Below, in pieces: positions 48,246 through 58,813 of a stretch of 64,000 bases of DNA. Numbering within the stretch: the first letter of the stretch is position 1; every line of letters begins with the position of its first letter. The notes beneath the pieces are model-generated. The model did not search any database and had not been told where the DNA came from. It saw nothing but the letters and a program-made list of their open reading frames with translations. The translations under genes were made by a program, and so were the position numbers. This DNA comes from Vibrio ouci (GTDB taxonomy: Bacteria > Pseudomonadota > Gammaproteobacteria > Enterobacterales > Vibrionaceae). The stretch covers positions 54,841 through 118,840 of the forward strand of contig NZ_SATR01000015.1 in assembly GCF_004551525.1 (NCBI RefSeq). Direction: 5' to 3'.

Positions 48246-48805
48246 GTCTTTCTCGTATTGGCTATATCATCGTGAGTTTCATAATATGCTGGTCTGCTTA
48301 CTATCTTTTAGACAAGCAGCAGAGTTATGATATTCAGGTTGAACCAGATACAGAACTCCCAATGTTTAGTGGCGAAGGGCTTGAGAACACCTCTTACACT
48401 GAAGACGGTATTCGTAGCTACGTCATTACGTCAGTCACGCTCGACCACTACGCAAAGAGCGGTGACACCATATTCCAACAGCCGGTCCTTAAAGTGTATA
48501 AGGAAGGCACAACCCAAGAGTGGGAAATCACAGCAGTTCGCGGCGTATTAACCCAAGAGCATGTTTTGACCCTATATGAGGATGTCCTTGCAACAAACTT
48601 ATTACGCGACTCTGGGTTTGACACTATGTCAACTGAGGTGATGAACATCCAGTTGGACAGCAGAGATTTTTGGGCAGATAACCAAGTAACCTTGGTTGGC
48701 CCACAATTTGAAACGGTAGGGCAAGCGATGAACGGTAACTTTGCCGATAATCACGCCACCCTATACAAACATGTACAAGGTAGATATGAAACTCTCACAC
48801 CTTAG
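48242..48805 (+). CDS. lptC: LPS export protein LptC
   Basis: A 187-residue inner-membrane protein with one N-terminal membrane helix (about 5-22) and a periplasmic beta-jellyroll that passes LPS from LptBFG to LptA. Sequence conservation is low, but MFSGEGLENTSYTEDGIRSY, HVLTLYEDVLATNLL and DSRDFWADNQVTLVG fit the family, and the position between kdsC and lptA is decisive. The last 20 bp overlap lptA. Confidence 0.93.
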   Translation: MSLSRIGYIIVSFIICWSAYYLLDKQQSYDIQVEPDTELPMFSGEGLENTSYTEDGIRSYVITSVTLDHYAKSGDTIFQQPVLKVYKEGTTQEWEITAVRGVLTQEHVLTLYEDVLATNLLRDSGFDTMSTEVMNIQLDSRDFWADNQVTLVGPQFETVGQAMNGNFADNHATLYKHVQGRYETLTP

Positions 48806-49283
48806 TCTGATTTCTTGTTTATTTATCTCTAGCCAAGCGCTAGCGCTATCAACAGACCAGGATCAACCTGTCTATATTGACTCTGATAGCCAGCAGCTAG
48901 ATATGCAAAGCAATAAAGTGACCTTTCTTGGTGACGTTAAGCTTAAGCAAGGCAGTATCAATATTAACGCAGACAAAGTCATCGTAACTCGCGATCCAAA
49001 AGATGGATCTATCCAAGAAATTGAAGGTTATGGTGATTTGGCAACGTTTTCTCAGCTAACGGATGATGGTAAAACTCTTTACGGTGAAGCGAAAGAGCTT
49101 TACTACGTGATGGCTGACGATCAGTTAACGATGATCGACAAAGCTATGCTGTCGCAAGACGACAGTGTGATCCGCGGTACCAAAATTCGCTACAAGATTT
49201 CATCTCAAAAGCTGATTGCTGACGGTAAAGAGAAAGGCGATCGCGTTTCTACCGTTCTTCAGCCACAAGCAGTACAAGAATAA
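48786..49283 (+). CDS. lptA: LPS transport periplasmic protein LptA
   Basis: A 165-residue periplasmic bridge protein for LPS. Signal peptide 1-about 20 ([15 protein letters not shown]). OstA domain: [37 protein letters not shown] and [16 protein letters not shown] chose the ATG giving MKLSHLS, with AGGTAG upstream inside lptC; earlier in-frame ATGs would place a non-signal extension before the signal peptide. lptB begins 2 bp after the stop. Confidence 0.95.
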   Translation: MKLSHLSLISCLFISSQALALSTDQDQPVYIDSDSQQLDMQSNKVTFLGDVKLKQGSININADKVIVTRDPKDGSIQEIEGYGDLATFSQLTDDGKTLYGEAKELYYVMADDQLTMIDKAMLSQDDSVIRGTKIRYKISSQKLIADGKEKGDRVSTVLQPQAVQE

Positions 49284-49285
49284 TT

Positions 49286-50011
49286 ATGGCCATACTCAAA
49301 GCTGAGCATTTAGCGAAAACCTATGGTAATCGCACTGTGGTTACCGATGTAAGCCTTCAGGTAGAATCTGGGCAGATCGTTGGACTCCTTGGTCCTAACG
49401 GTGCGGGTAAGACGACTTCTTTCTATATGATTGTCGGCCTTGTCGCTCGTGATCAAGGTGCCATTACCATTGACGATAAAGATATCAGCATCTTACCTAT
49501 GCACAGCCGCTCTCGTATGGGTATTGGCTACCTGCCTCAAGAAGCGTCGATCTTCCGTAAGCTATCGGTTGAAGACAACATCATGGCAGTGCTAGAAACA
49601 CGCGAAGAAATGACCCGTGAAGAGCGCCAAGATAAGCTGGAAGATTTGTTGGAAGAATTCCACATTCAGCACATTCGCGCTAGTGCGGGTATGGCATTAT
49701 CTGGTGGTGAAAGGCGTCGTGTTGAAATTGCTCGCGCACTAGCAGCGAATCCACAGTTCATCCTCCTCGATGAACCATTTGCTGGCGTTGACCCAATTTC
49801 GGTTATCGATATCAAGAAGATCATCGAACATTTAAGAGACCGAGGCCTGGGCGTTCTTATCACTGATCACAACGTTCGCGAAACACTCGATGTGTGTGAA
49901 AAAGCTTACATCGTGAGCCAAGGACACCTGATTGCAGAAGGTACACCAGACCAAGTACTAAATAACGAGCAAGTAAAACAAGTTTATCTAGGCGAACAAT
50001 TCCGTCTATGA
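49286..50011 (+). CDS. lptB: LPS export ABC transporter ATP-binding protein LptB
   Basis: A 241-residue ATPase powering extraction of LPS from the inner membrane with LptFG (not in this window). Walker [21 protein letters not shown]-loop [18 protein letters not shown], signature [16 protein letters not shown], Walker [15 protein letters not shown]-loop [11 protein letters not shown]. Between lptA and rpoN, as in most gammaproteobacteria. Confidence 0.98.
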   Translation: MAILKAEHLAKTYGNRTVVTDVSLQVESGQIVGLLGPNGAGKTTSFYMIVGLVARDQGAITIDDKDISILPMHSRSRMGIGYLPQEASIFRKLSVEDNIMAVLETREEMTREERQDKLEDLLEEFHIQHIRASAGMALSGGERRRVEIARALAANPQFILLDEPFAGVDPISVIDIKKIIEHLRDRGLGVLITDHNVRETLDVCEKAYIVSQGHLIAEGTPDQVLNNEQVKQVYLGEQFRL

Positions 50012-50061
50012 TTAAAGGGAAGAACGGTAAGATTCTCCAGCATTAAGGCAAACAATACTGA

Positions 50062-51519
50062 ATGAAACCCTCATTACAACTCAAGCTAGGACAGCAGTTA
50101 GCGATGACTCCTCAATTGCAGCAAGCGATTCGTTTGTTGCAACTGTCAACGCTAGATCTTCAACAAGAAATTCAAGAAGCTTTGGATTCAAATCCTCTAT
50201 TAGAGGTTGAAGAAACCAGTGATGAGCCCTCTTCAGAAGACAGCAGCCACAATGAGGAAAAAGAACCAACCGTTGAAGTTGCTGAACCTGAGGTAAAAGA
50301 CAGCTCAGAACTGATTGAAAAATCAGAAATCAGTAACGACTTAGAGATCGACACTACTTGGGATGATGTATACAGCGCCAATACAGGCAGTACCGGCATT
50401 GCCCTCGATGATGACATACCCGTTTATCAAGGTGAAACGACTCAATCTCTGTATGATTACCTTATCTGGCAGCTCGATCTGACCCCATTCAGTGAGACAG
50501 ATCGAACCATTGCACTGACTCTGATTGATGCGATCGATGACTACGGTTACCTAACCATTTCAACGCAAGATATCCTTGAAAGCTTTGATAACGAAGAGAT
50601 TGAGATCGAAGAAATCGAAGCGGTTCGTAAACGTATTCAGCAGTTTGACCCACTTGGTGTGGCATCCATCAACTTGCAAGATTGCTTGTTGCTACAGCTT
50701 GCCACCTACCCTGAAGATACGCCTTGGCTAGTAGAGGCCAAGTTAGTACTTACCAACCATATTGACCAACTTGGTAATCGCGACTACAAACTGATTATCA
50801 AGGAAACTAAGCTCAAAGAAGCTGAGTTACGCGAAGTTCTAAAACTGATTCAGCAACTTGACCCTAGACCAGGAAGCCGCATTGCTTCAGAGCATGCAGA
50901 GTATGTTATTCCTGATGTGTCAGTGTTTAAAGATCACGGTAAATGGGTCGTTACGATTAACCCAGACTCCATTCCAAGACTTAAAGTGAACCAGCAGTAT
51001 GCCGCACTAGGTAAAGGCAGTAGTCCAGACAGCCAGTACATCCGCAGCAATTTGCAAGAAGCAAAATGGTTAATTAAGAGCCTGGAAAGTAGAAACGAGA
51101 CACTGCTCAAAGTTGCAAAGTGTATTGTTGAACATCAGCGTGATTTCTTTGAGTATGGTGAAGAAGCGATGAAGCCTATGGTGCTCAATGACGTTGCATT
51201 AGCCGTCGATATGCATGAGTCAACCATATCAAGGGTTACCACTCAGAAGTATATGCATACTCCACGTGGTATTTTTGAACTGAAGTACTTCTTTTCTAGC
51301 CACGTCAGTACTGACAATGGCGGGGAGTGCTCATCTACTGCAATTCGCGCACTGATTAAGAAGCTCGTCGCCGCAGAGAATAGCGCTAAGCCTCTGAGTG
51401 ATAGCAAAATTGCAGCTCTACTTGCTGACCAAGGAATTCAGGTCGCTAGAAGAACAATAGCGAAGTACCGTGAATCATTAGGTATCGCTCCTTCAAGTCA
51501 GCGCAAACGCCTGCTTTAG
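50062..51519 (+). CDS. rpoN: RNA polymerase sigma-54 factor
   Basis: Alternative sigma factor for nitrogen, flagellar and other enhancer-dependent genes. 485 residues (E. coli 477). Region I is glutamine/leucine-rich ([20 protein letters not shown]), region II acidic (about 50-110), a core-binding domain follows. The C-terminal DNA-binding part has the helix-turn-helix [20 protein letters not shown] and the RpoN box [10 protein letters not shown]. It lies between lptB and hpf. In vibrios it is required for polar flagellum and quorum-sensing circuits. Confidence 0.98.
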   Translation: MKPSLQLKLGQQLAMTPQLQQAIRLLQLSTLDLQQEIQEALDSNPLLEVEETSDEPSSEDSSHNEEKEPTVEVAEPEVKDSSELIEKSEISNDLEIDTTWDDVYSANTGSTGIALDDDIPVYQGETTQSLYDYLIWQLDLTPFSETDRTIALTLIDAIDDYGYLTISTQDILESFDNEEIEIEEIEAVRKRIQQFDPLGVASINLQDCLLLQLATYPEDTPWLVEAKLVLTNHIDQLGNRDYKLIIKETKLKEAELREVLKLIQQLDPRPGSRIASEHAEYVIPDVSVFKDHGKWVVTINPDSIPRLKVNQQYAALGKGSSPDSQYIRSNLQEAKWLIKSLESRNETLLKVAKCIVEHQRDFFEYGEEAMKPMVLNDVALAVDMHESTISRVTTQKYMHTPRGIFELKYFFSSHVSTDNGGECSSTAIRALIKKLVAAENSAKPLSDSKIAALLADQGIQVARRTIAKYRESLGIAPSSQRKRLL

Positions 51520-51543
51520 GCCAACAACCGAGAAGGAAAGTCT

Positions 51544-51831
51544 ATGCTAATTAATCTTACTGGCCATCACGTTGATCTAACCGATTCAATGCAAGACTAC
51601 GTAAACGATAAGTTTCAAAAGCTTGAGCGATTTTTCGATCATATCAACAGTATCCATGTGGTATTAAAAGTTGAAAAACTTAACCAAATCGCAGAAGCTA
51701 CCCTTCATGTAAACCAAGCTGAGATTCATGCGTCATCTGATGATGAAAGTATGTATGCAGCAATAGATTCCCTCGTCGACAAACTTGTTCGACAGCTCAA
51801 TAAGCACAAAGAAAAGCTAAACGCCCACTAA
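51544..51831 (+). CDS. hpf: Ribosome hibernation promoting factor
   Basis: A 95-residue short-type HPF that binds the 30S subunit and stabilises idle 100S ribosomes. It starts MLINLTGHHVDLTDSMQDYV and has KLERFFDHINSIHVVLKVEK and ASSDDESMYAAIDSLVDKL. ATG follows AAGGAAAG. The ptsN start codon lies 5 bp after the stop. Confidence 0.95.
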   Translation: MLINLTGHHVDLTDSMQDYVNDKFQKLERFFDHINSIHVVLKVEKLNQIAEATLHVNQAEIHASSDDESMYAAIDSLVDKLVRQLNKHKEKLNAH

Positions 51832-51835
51832 CACC

Positions 51836-52282
51836 ATGCAACTAAGCGAAATCCTCACATTGGACTGCACTAAAAGTGCAGTCCAATGTACTAGTAAAAA
51901 GAGAGCCCTTGAAATGATCAGTGAACTAGTTGCTGAGCAAACTGGGCAGAATTCTACCGAACTGTTTGAGTGTATGATCAGTCGTGAAAAAATGGGCAGT
52001 ACTGGCATTGGAAATGGGATTGCCATTCCCCATGCTCGTATGCACTCAAGTGACAAAGCAGTCGCTGTTTTGCTGCAATGCGAATCTCCTGTAGAGTTTG
52101 ATGCTATCGATAACCGTCCTGTTGACCTACTTTTTGCTTTGCTAGTGCCTGATACGCAATGCAAAGAACACTTAAAAACTCTTTCGAGTATGGCAGAACG
52201 TCTTAACAATAAGCAGATCTTAAAACAATTGCGTAAAGCTCAGTCCGATCAAGAACTTTACGACATCATGGTTAGCCAATAA
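51836..52282 (+). CDS. ptsN: Nitrogen PTS EIIA component
   Basis: A 148-residue cytoplasmic EIIA-Ntr; receives phosphate from NPr and regulates potassium uptake and other targets. The phosphorylated histidine is H66 in [24 protein letters not shown] and [13 protein letters not shown] are conserved. The N-terminus MQLSEIL aligns with E. coli LQLSSVL, supporting this ATG, yet no Shine-Dalgarno sequence precedes it. A perfect 14-bp hairpin begins at the 22nd base of the gene. The stop overlaps rapZ by one base (TAATG). Confidence 0.95.
   Translation: MQLSEILTLDCTKSAVQCTSKKRALEMISELVAEQTGQNSTELFECMISREKMGSTGIGNGIAIPHARMHSSDKAVAVLLQCESPVEFDAIDNRPVDLLFALLVPDTQCKEHLKTLSSMAERLNNKQILKQLRKAQSDQELYDIMVSQ
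51857..51889 (+). promoter_or_regulatory. Perfect hairpin inside the start of ptsN
   Basis: ACATTGGACTGCAC (51857-51870) pairs without mismatch with GTGCAGTCCAATGT (51876-51889) around a TAAAA loop. It encodes ordinary family residues ([11 protein letters not shown]). It has no T-run, so it is not a simple terminator. Position, 22 nt after the first base of the start codon, fits a downstream structure that pauses initiating ribosomes, or an RNase cleavage site between hpf and ptsN. Confidence 0.7.
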
Positions 52283-53145
52283 TGCGCCTTATCGTAGTAA
52301 GTGGTTACTCAGGAGCAGGAAAAAGCGTCGCGCTGCGAGTGCTCGAAGACTTGGGTTACTACTGTGTCGATAATCTTCCTGTCGATATGCTTGAGGCCTT
52401 CGTCCAGTCGGTGCAATCCAGTAAGCAGAATGTCGCGGTAAGCATCGATATTCGTAACCTGCCAGCCGAGCCGAACTTAGTTGAAGATGTTCTCACCAAA
52501 CTGAAACAGGGCTCTGATGTCAGCGCGCTGTTTTTAGACGCTAACAAAGAGACACTGCTAAAACGCTATAGCGAAACGCGCCGTATTCACCCACTGACAC
52601 TCAGTCTTGAAAATACCTCTCTTGAACAAGCGATTGAAAAAGAGCGATGTATCCTTTCACCTCTTAAAGAAAATGCGGACTTGGTGATTGATAGTAGCCA
52701 CCAATCGCTGCATGACCTAAGTGAAACGGTTCGCATGCGTATCGAAGGCCGAGAGCGTAAAGATCTGGTGATGGTATTCCAATCATTTGGTTTTAAATAT
52801 GGCTTGCCGAGTGATGCCGATTACGTCTTTGACGTGCGCTTTTTACCCAACCCTCACTGGGAACCTGATTTACGTCCACTGACTGGGCTCGATGCTCCGA
52901 TCAAATCCTTCTTGGAAAGTCACCAAGAAGTGATGGACCTAAAACAGCAAATTCAAAAATTCATTGAAAATTGGTTACCGTTACTTGAGAAAAACAACCG
53001 CAGCTACCTGACTGTAGCGATTGGCTGTACAGGTGGAAAGCACCGCTCAGTTTATCTCACTCAGCAAATTGGCGAGTACTTTGCACAGATGGGTCACCAA
53101 GTACAAATTCGCCACGCATCATTAGAGAAAAATCATAAGGAATAG
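52282..53145 (+). CDS. rapZ: RNase adapter protein RapZ
   Basis: 287 residues. N-terminal P-loop [40 protein letters not shown], and a C-terminal RNA-binding domain with [18 protein letters not shown]. In enterobacteria RapZ senses glucosamine-6-phosphate and directs RNase E to the small RNA GlmZ, which controls glmS. Whether that RNA circuit exists here cannot be seen in the window. It is translationally coupled to ptsN and 3 bp from ptsO. Confidence 0.95.
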   Translation: MRLIVVSGYSGAGKSVALRVLEDLGYYCVDNLPVDMLEAFVQSVQSSKQNVAVSIDIRNLPAEPNLVEDVLTKLKQGSDVSALFLDANKETLLKRYSETRRIHPLTLSLENTSLEQAIEKERCILSPLKENADLVIDSSHQSLHDLSETVRMRIEGRERKDLVMVFQSFGFKYGLPSDADYVFDVRFLPNPHWEPDLRPLTGLDAPIKSFLESHQEVMDLKQQIQKFIENWLPLLEKNNRSYLTVAIGCTGGKHRSVYLTQQIGEYFAQMGHQVQIRHASLEKNHKE

Positions 53146-53148
53146 TTT

Positions 53149-53427
53149 ATGCAGCAGCAAAGTCGTACAGTTCTAATCCAAAACCGTTTAGGGCTTCATG
53201 CTCGTGCTGCTGTAAAACTTGTTGAATTAGCTCAATCATTCGATGCAATCCTCACCATTCAGAATCACGAAGGTAAAGAAGCAACCGCCGACAGTGTCAT
53301 GGGTTTATTAATGCTTGAATCTGCTCAAGGTGAACACGTTACCATCAGCGCTGAAGGCAGTGATGCTCACCCGGCATTAGAAGCAGTTTGCCACCTGATT
53401 GAAGATAAATTCGACGAAGATGAGTAA
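53149..53427 (+). CDS. ptsO: Phosphocarrier protein NPr
   Basis: A 92-residue HPr-like protein of the nitrogen PTS, passing phosphate from EI-Ntr (PtsP) to PtsN. Phosphorylated histidine H17 in [34 protein letters not shown] follows the HPr pattern, without the regulatory Ser46 kinase context of Gram-positives. AAGGAATAG precedes the ATG. Last gene of the rpoN-hpf-ptsN-rapZ-ptsO cluster. Confidence 0.95.
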   Translation: MQQQSRTVLIQNRLGLHARAAVKLVELAQSFDAILTIQNHEGKEATADSVMGLLMLESAQGEHVTISAEGSDAHPALEAVCHLIEDKFDEDE

Positions 53428-53539
53428 GCGCCTCTTCTCTACTGATAAAATTACCTTCCTTAACATTAACTTATTAAATCCGCTCTAAAATTAAGTTACT
53501 ATCCATAGCATTGTAAGCTTATAGAGTCAGGGGGAACCA

Positions 53540-54895
53540 ATGGCAGAGCAAATAGAATTCGACCAAGCTCACCAAGCCCTCCAAGAAGTCACAGAAGCAT
53601 TAGAAAATGGCCGTTTTGTCCATGTCCGTCGCCAATTGCAGGACATGGAGCCAGAAGATATTGCCCACCTGTTAGAAGCCTCACCGCGAAAAAGCCGTGA
53701 AGTACTTTGGCAACTTACCGACCCCGAAGATTACGGTGAGATCCTCGACGAATTGAATGAGGATGTGAAAGACGATCTGGTGTCTAAAATGGCACCAGAG
53801 ATGCTTGCTGAAGCGACAGAAGGCATGGAGACCGATGATGTCGCCTACGTACTGCGTAGTCTGCCTGATGACGTTTCCCGCGAAGTTCTATCGCAGATGG
53901 ATGCGGCAGAGCGCTTACTGGTCGAAACCGCCCTTTCCTACCCAGAAGATACTGCTGGTAGCTTGATGAACACCGACGTCATCACCATTCGTGGTGATGT
54001 CGATGTCGATGTTGTATTGCGTTATTTGCGTATGAAAGGCGAGCTGCCAGAAGCGACAGATGCTTTGTACGTGATTGATGAAGAAAGCCGCTTAATCGGT
54101 GAATTACCAATCACAACGCTGATCACGACTCAGCCAGACGTCAAAGTCAGCGATGTCATGGAAGATGCAGATGAAGCGATCGACGTGACAATGAGTGATT
54201 CTGATATCGCTAGCCTGTTTGAGCGCCGTAACTGGGTTTCTGCACCTGTTATTGATGAGAACCAGCATCTTGTTGGTCGTATCACCATCGATGACGTGGT
54301 TGATGTAATCCGTGAAGATGCCGAGCACTCGATGATGAGTATGGCGGGTATGGATGATGACGAAGATACCTTCGCACCTGTGGTGAAATCTGCACGTAAA
54401 CGTAGTGTCTGGTTAGGCGCTAACGTACTTGCAGCATTGGCGGCGGCTTCTGTATCCAATATGTTCGAAGCCACCTTAGATCAAATGGCAGCAATCGCTG
54501 TATTGATGACGATAGTCCCTTCCATGGGTGGTGTTGCAGGTAACCAAACCGTTGCACTTGTGATTCGCGGTTTAGCACTAGGTCATATCGGTGACTCCAA
54601 CAAGCGCGAACTACTGATGAAAGAAGCAGCCATCGGCTTACTCAACGGCATCATGTGGGCCTTGATCATTGGCGGTATTGTTGTGGCTTGGAAAGGAAAT
54701 TGGATGCTAGGTGGGATTATCTCCGCAGCCATGCTAACCAACCTACTCGTCGCGGGCATCGCTGGGGTAACCATCCCGATTCTGTTAAAGAAGATGAATA
54801 TCGATCCTGCCCTTGCTGGCGGTATGGCGCTAACCACAGTGACCGATGTGATTGGTCTATCGGTGTTCTTAGGTTTAGCAACCATTCTAATCTAA
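53540..54895 (+). CDS. mgtE: Magnesium transporter MgtE
   Basis: A 451-residue Mg2+ channel. The N-terminal superhelical MgtE_N domain (about 30-130) is followed by two CBS domains (about 140-255; YPEDTAGSLMNTDVITIRG) and five transmembrane segments (about 285-450) with the pore motifs NVLAALAAASVSNMFEATLD and PSMGGVAGNQTVALVIRGLA, plus ALAGGMALTTVTDVIGL near the end. ATG follows CAGGGGG. It is about 110 bp after ptsO and probably has its own promoter. No M-box riboswitch is seen. Confidence 0.96.
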   Translation: MAEQIEFDQAHQALQEVTEALENGRFVHVRRQLQDMEPEDIAHLLEASPRKSREVLWQLTDPEDYGEILDELNEDVKDDLVSKMAPEMLAEATEGMETDDVAYVLRSLPDDVSREVLSQMDAAERLLVETALSYPEDTAGSLMNTDVITIRGDVDVDVVLRYLRMKGELPEATDALYVIDEESRLIGELPITTLITTQPDVKVSDVMEDADEAIDVTMSDSDIASLFERRNWVSAPVIDENQHLVGRITIDDVVDVIREDAEHSMMSMAGMDDDEDTFAPVVKSARKRSVWLGANVLAALAAASVSNMFEATLDQMAAIAVLMTIVPSMGGVAGNQTVALVIRGLALGHIGDSNKRELLMKEAAIGLLNGIMWALIIGGIVVAWKGNWMLGGIISAAMLTNLLVAGIAGVTIPILLKKMNIDPALAGGMALTTVTDVIGLSVFLGLATILI

Positions 54896-54914
54896 CGCTA
54901 GTTAGCTGATACAA

Positions 54915-54943
54915 AAAAGCGCAGTCGTAATAACTGCGCTTTT
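54915..54943. terminator. Bidirectional terminator between mgtE and metH
   Basis: AAAAGCGCAGT/ACTGCGCTTTT stem, 7-nt loop, with A and T runs on either side, between convergent genes. Confidence 0.92.
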
Positions 54944-54964
54944 ATTTTATCCATAAGCTAGTAA

Positions 54965-57900
54965 CTAGCCGTTAATGTTTGGCCCTAACCACTTCTCAGC
55001 CTCAAGCATATCCCAACCTTTACGATCAGCGTAACTCTCAACTTGATCCTGTTGGATCTGAGCGATCGCAAAGTAACGTGAATCAGGGTGTGAGAAGTAC
55101 CAACCCGATACAGACGCACCTGGATACATTGCATAGCTCGACGTGAGTGTCATCCCAATCGTCTCTTCAACCTTCATCAGCTCCCACAAAGGACCTTTCT
55201 CTGTGTGCTCTGGGCAAGCAGGGTAACCCGGAGCTGGGCGAATACCTTGGTATTTTTCTCGAATCAGCTCTTCATTCGACAAGTTCTCATCAGCAGCATA
55301 GCCCCAGATTTCTTTACGCACACGCTCATGTAAACATTCAGCAAATGCTTCCGCTAGTCGGTCAGCAACCGCCTGAATCATAATCGCGTTATAGTCATCA
55401 CCTTGGGCTTTGTACTCATCGGCCAATTCACGTTCATTGATACCACCAGTGACGGCAAAGGCACCAATCCAATCCTTCTTACCTGACTCTTTCGGCGCAA
55501 TGTAATCAGACAGACAGTAGTTGAACCCTTTCGGCTTTTCCGTTTGCTGACGCAGATTGCACAATACTTTAGCTACTTCAGTGCGTGACTCATCGGTGTA
55601 GACTTCAATATCATCACCAACACTTGCAGCTGGGAATAATGCACACATACCACGCGCTTGCATTAAGCCTTCTTTCTCAACTCGGTCTAGCAACTCATTG
55701 GCATCTTTAAACAAGCGCTGAGCTTCTTCACCCACTTCCTCATGTTCAAAGATCTTTGGATATTTACCCACCAGCGACCAAGTCATAAAGAATGGCGTCC
55801 AATCGATGTAGTTGCGCAGTGTCGCGATATCAAAATCATCAAATACATGTACGCCCGGCTTAAGTGGAACTGGTGGAGTATAGTTACCCCAATCAATATC
55901 AACCTTGTTGGCACGAGCTTGCTCTAATGTCACCGGCTTGGTACGCGGCTTCTTGCGGTTATGCTGATCACGAACGCGTTCATAGTCTGCATCGAGCTTC
56001 TCGACAAATGCAGGGCGCCGCTCGTCAGATAACAACGAAGTACACACGCCTACCGCTCGCGAAGCATTGTTTACATACACAACGGGTTTACTGTAATTCT
56101 GCTCAATTTTTACCGCAGTATGCGCTTTCGATGTTGTTGCACCACCAATCAGCAGTGGCAGATCAAACTCAAGGCGCTCCATCTCTTTAGCAACATGTAC
56201 CATTTCATCCAGTGATGGGGTAATTAAGCCAGACAGACCAATGATGTCGACGTTCTCTTCTTTGGCAACTTTCAGGATCTTCTCACATGGCACCATTACG
56301 CCAAGATCGATGATCTCGTAGTTGTTACATTGCAGAACAACACCAACGATATTTTTACCAATATCGTGCACATCACCTTTCACTGTCGCCAACAAGATTT
56401 TTCCGTTTGAAGATCCGGCTTGCTTCTCTTTGTTGATATAAGGTTCTAGGTGAGCAACCGCCTGCTTCATTACGCGCGCAGATTTCACAACCTGTGGTAA
56501 GAACATCTTACCTTCACCAAACAGATCACCAACAACGTTCATGCCATCCATTAGAGGCCCTTCAATCACCTCTAGTGGCTTAGATGCATTAACACGAGCC
56601 TCTTCCGTATCATCAACTATGAACTCGGTGATACCTTTCACCAATGCATGTTCAAGGCGCTTCTCTACTGGCCATGTACGCCACTCAAGTGCAGAAGCAT
56701 CCTCTTCTTTACCGACACCTTTACCTGCATATTCCGCAGCGATATCAAGCAGTCGCTCAGTCGCATCATCACGACGGTTAAGAACCACGTCTTCTACCGC
56801 TTCACGTAGCTTATCTGGCACGTTGTCGTAAATTTCAAGCTGACCTGCGTTAACGATACCCATGTCCATACCGTTCTTGAAACAGTGGTATAAGAACACC
56901 GCATGAATCGCTTCACGAACGTAGTTATTGCCTCGGAATGAGAACGAAACGTTCGAGACACCACCTGAAATCATCGCATATGGTAAATCGCGTTTGATAT
57001 CAGCAACCGCTTCAATGAAATCAACAGCGTAGTTGTTGTGTTCTTCAATACCCGTCGCGACGGCAAAGATATTCGGGTCAAAGATAATATCTTCAGGTGG
57101 GAAGCCCACTTCATCAACTAAGATTCGATAAGCCTTGGTACAGATTTCTAACTTACGCTCACGCGTTTCAGCCTGACCGACTTCGTCAAATGCCATTACG
57201 ATAACCGCGGCACCATAACGGCGGATCAGTTTCGCTTGTTCGACAAACTTCTCGTTCCCCTCTTTTAACGAGATAGAGTTAACGATGCCTTTGCCTTGAA
57301 TACATTTGAGGCCAGCTTCGATAACTTCCCACTTAGAAGAGTCGACCATGATTGGAACTTTCGAAATCTCTGGCTCTGACGCACATAGATTGAGGAAGCG
57401 CACCATACAGGCTTCCGCATCAAGCATGCCTTCATCCATGTTGATATCGATGATCTGAGCACCGTTTTCAACTTGCTGACGAGCAACTTCTAGCGCTTCA
57501 TCATAAAGCTCTTCTTTAATCAGACGCTTAAAGCGAGCAGAACCCGTCACATTGGTACGCTCACCAACGTTAATAAATAGCGTTTCTTTTTCGATGGCCA
57601 GTGGCTCTAAACCGGATAAGCGACAGGCTGTCACTAGGTTAGGCAATGGTCTAGGAGTGACCTCAGCCACAGCTTGGGCCATTTGGCGAATATGCTCTGG
57701 GGTAGTACCACAACAACCACCAATAAGGTTTAAGAAGCCGCTTTGTGCCCACTCTTTAACGTGAATAGCCATATCTTCAGGAGACAAGTCATATTCACCA
57801 AATGCATTCGGTAAACCAGCATTAGGGTGCGCTGAGACAAACGACTCGGAAATACGGGATAGTTCTTCGACATAAGGACGAAGCTCATCTGGGCCAAGAG

Positions 57901-58645
57901 CACAGTTAAGGCCAAATGAAATTGGCTGTACGTGACGAAGAGAGTTATAGAAAGCCTCTGTCGTTTGACCTGATAGTGTACGACCCGATGCGTCGGTAAT
58001 CGTACCGGAAATCATTACCGGAAGAGCAATACCTAACTCTTCGAATACCGAGTCAACAGCAAAGGCACATGCCTTAGCGTTAAGCGTATCGAAGATAGTT
58101 TCGATTAGGATAAGGTCTGAGCCACCTTTGATCAGTGCTCGGGTTGACTCAGAATAAGCCGTCACAAGCTCATCAAAGCTGACGTTACGATAGCCAGGAT
58201 CGTTTACATCAGGCGAGATAGAACAAGTGCGGTTAGTAGGGCCAAGCACGCCAGCAACGTAACGAGGCTTAGCTGGTGTTTTCGCCGTCCACTCATCAGC
58301 AGCTTCACGAGCTAACTTAGCTGCTGCAAAGTTAATCTCTTCACTGAGGCTTTCCATGTCATAGTCAGCCATCGCGATAGTGGTCGCGTTAAATGTGTTG
58401 GTTTCAAGAATATCTGCGCCAGCTTCTAGATATTCATGGTGGATATCTTTAATCAGCTTTGGTTGAGACAGTACTAAAAGGTCATTGTTACCTTTCAAAT
58501 CGCAATGCCAATCAGCAAAGCGCTCACCACGATAATCATGCTCTTCAAGCTTATAGTCTTGGATCATGGTGCCCATACCACCGTCGATCAAAAGAATACG
58601 TTGCTTTAATTGAGCTTCAATCTGTTGCCTTACATTACTTCCCAC
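54965..58645 (-). CDS. metH: Cobalamin-dependent methionine synthase
   Basis: Transfers methyl from methyltetrahydrofolate to homocysteine through methylcobalamin. 1226 residues (E. coli 1227). Modules in order: homocysteine domain with zinc cysteines (about 5-330; [13 protein letters not shown] and [14 protein letters not shown]), folate domain (about 355-615; [16 protein letters not shown]), B12 cap and binding domains with the cobalt-ligand motif [16 protein letters not shown] (about 655-890), and the SAM-dependent reactivation domain (about 900-1226). The start is GTG with GAGG 7 bp upstream. MetJ boxes precede the gene. Confidence 0.98.
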   Translation of the reverse strand: MGSNVRQQIEAQLKQRILLIDGGMGTMIQDYKLEEHDYRGERFADWHCDLKGNNDLLVLSQPKLIKDIHHEYLEAGADILETNTFNATTIAMADYDMESLSEEINFAAAKLAREAADEWTAKTPAKPRYVAGVLGPTNRTCSISPDVNDPGYRNVSFDELVTAYSESTRALIKGGSDLILIETIFDTLNAKACAFAVDSVFEELGIALPVMISGTITDASGRTLSGQTTEAFYNSLRHVQPISFGLNCALGPDELRPYVEELSRISESFVSAHPNAGLPNAFGEYDLSPEDMAIHVKEWAQSGFLNLIGGCCGTTPEHIRQMAQAVAEVTPRPLPNLVTACRLSGLEPLAIEKETLFINVGERTNVTGSARFKRLIKEELYDEALEVARQQVENGAQIIDINMDEGMLDAEACMVRFLNLCASEPEISKVPIMVDSSKWEVIEAGLKCIQGKGIVNSISLKEGNEKFVEQAKLIRRYGAAVIVMAFDEVGQAETRERKLEICTKAYRILVDEVGFPPEDIIFDPNIFAVATGIEEHNNYAVDFIEAVADIKRDLPYAMISGGVSNVSFSFRGNNYVREAIHAVFLYHCFKNGMDMGIVNAGQLEIYDNVPDKLREAVEDVVLNRRDDATERLLDIAAEYAGKGVGKEEDASALEWRTWPVEKRLEHALVKGITEFIVDDTEEARVNASKPLEVIEGPLMDGMNVVGDLFGEGKMFLPQVVKSARVMKQAVAHLEPYINKEKQAGSSNGKILLATVKGDVHDIGKNIVGVVLQCNNYEIIDLGVMVPCEKILKVAKEENVDIIGLSGLITPSLDEMVHVAKEMERLEFDLPLLIGGATTSKAHTAVKIEQNYSKPVVYVNNASRAVGVCTSLLSDERRPAFVEKLDADYERVRDQHNRKKPRTKPVTLEQARANKVDIDWGNYTPPVPLKPGVHVFDDFDIATLRNYIDWTPFFMTWSLVGKYPKIFEHEEVGEEAQRLFKDANELLDRVEKEGLMQARGMCALFPAASVGDDIEVYTDESRTEVAKVLCNLRQQTEKPKGFNYCLSDYIAPKESGKKDWIGAFAVTGGINERELADEYKAQGDDYNAIMIQAVADRLAEAFAECLHERVRKEIWGYAADENLSNEELIREKYQGIRPAPGYPACPEHTEKGPLWELMKVEETIGMTLTSSYAMYPGASVSGWYFSHPDSRYFAIAQIQQDQVESYADRKGWDMLEAEKWLGPNING

Positions 58646-58695
58646 AGTACAGCCTCATTCCTTTAGTTATCATTCCATCCTATCACACATTAAAA

Positions 58696-58711
58696 AGGAG
58701 TCTAGACGTCT
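58696..58711. promoter_or_regulatory. MetJ operator upstream of metH
   Basis: Two adjacent 8-mers, AGGAGTCT (6 of 8) and AGACGTCT (perfect), about 50 bp upstream of the metH start codon. The same perfect box precedes metK, so both genes appear to belong to the MetJ regulon. Confidence 0.7.
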
Positions 58712-58813
58712 AAATAAGGAAATTGATGACTTTAAACTGACAAATAATGTTTGCTATTTAAGCGAACTAGGCAGAAAATTCCTATTCACATTTTGTTACA
58801 TGGTAAGAGTCTA

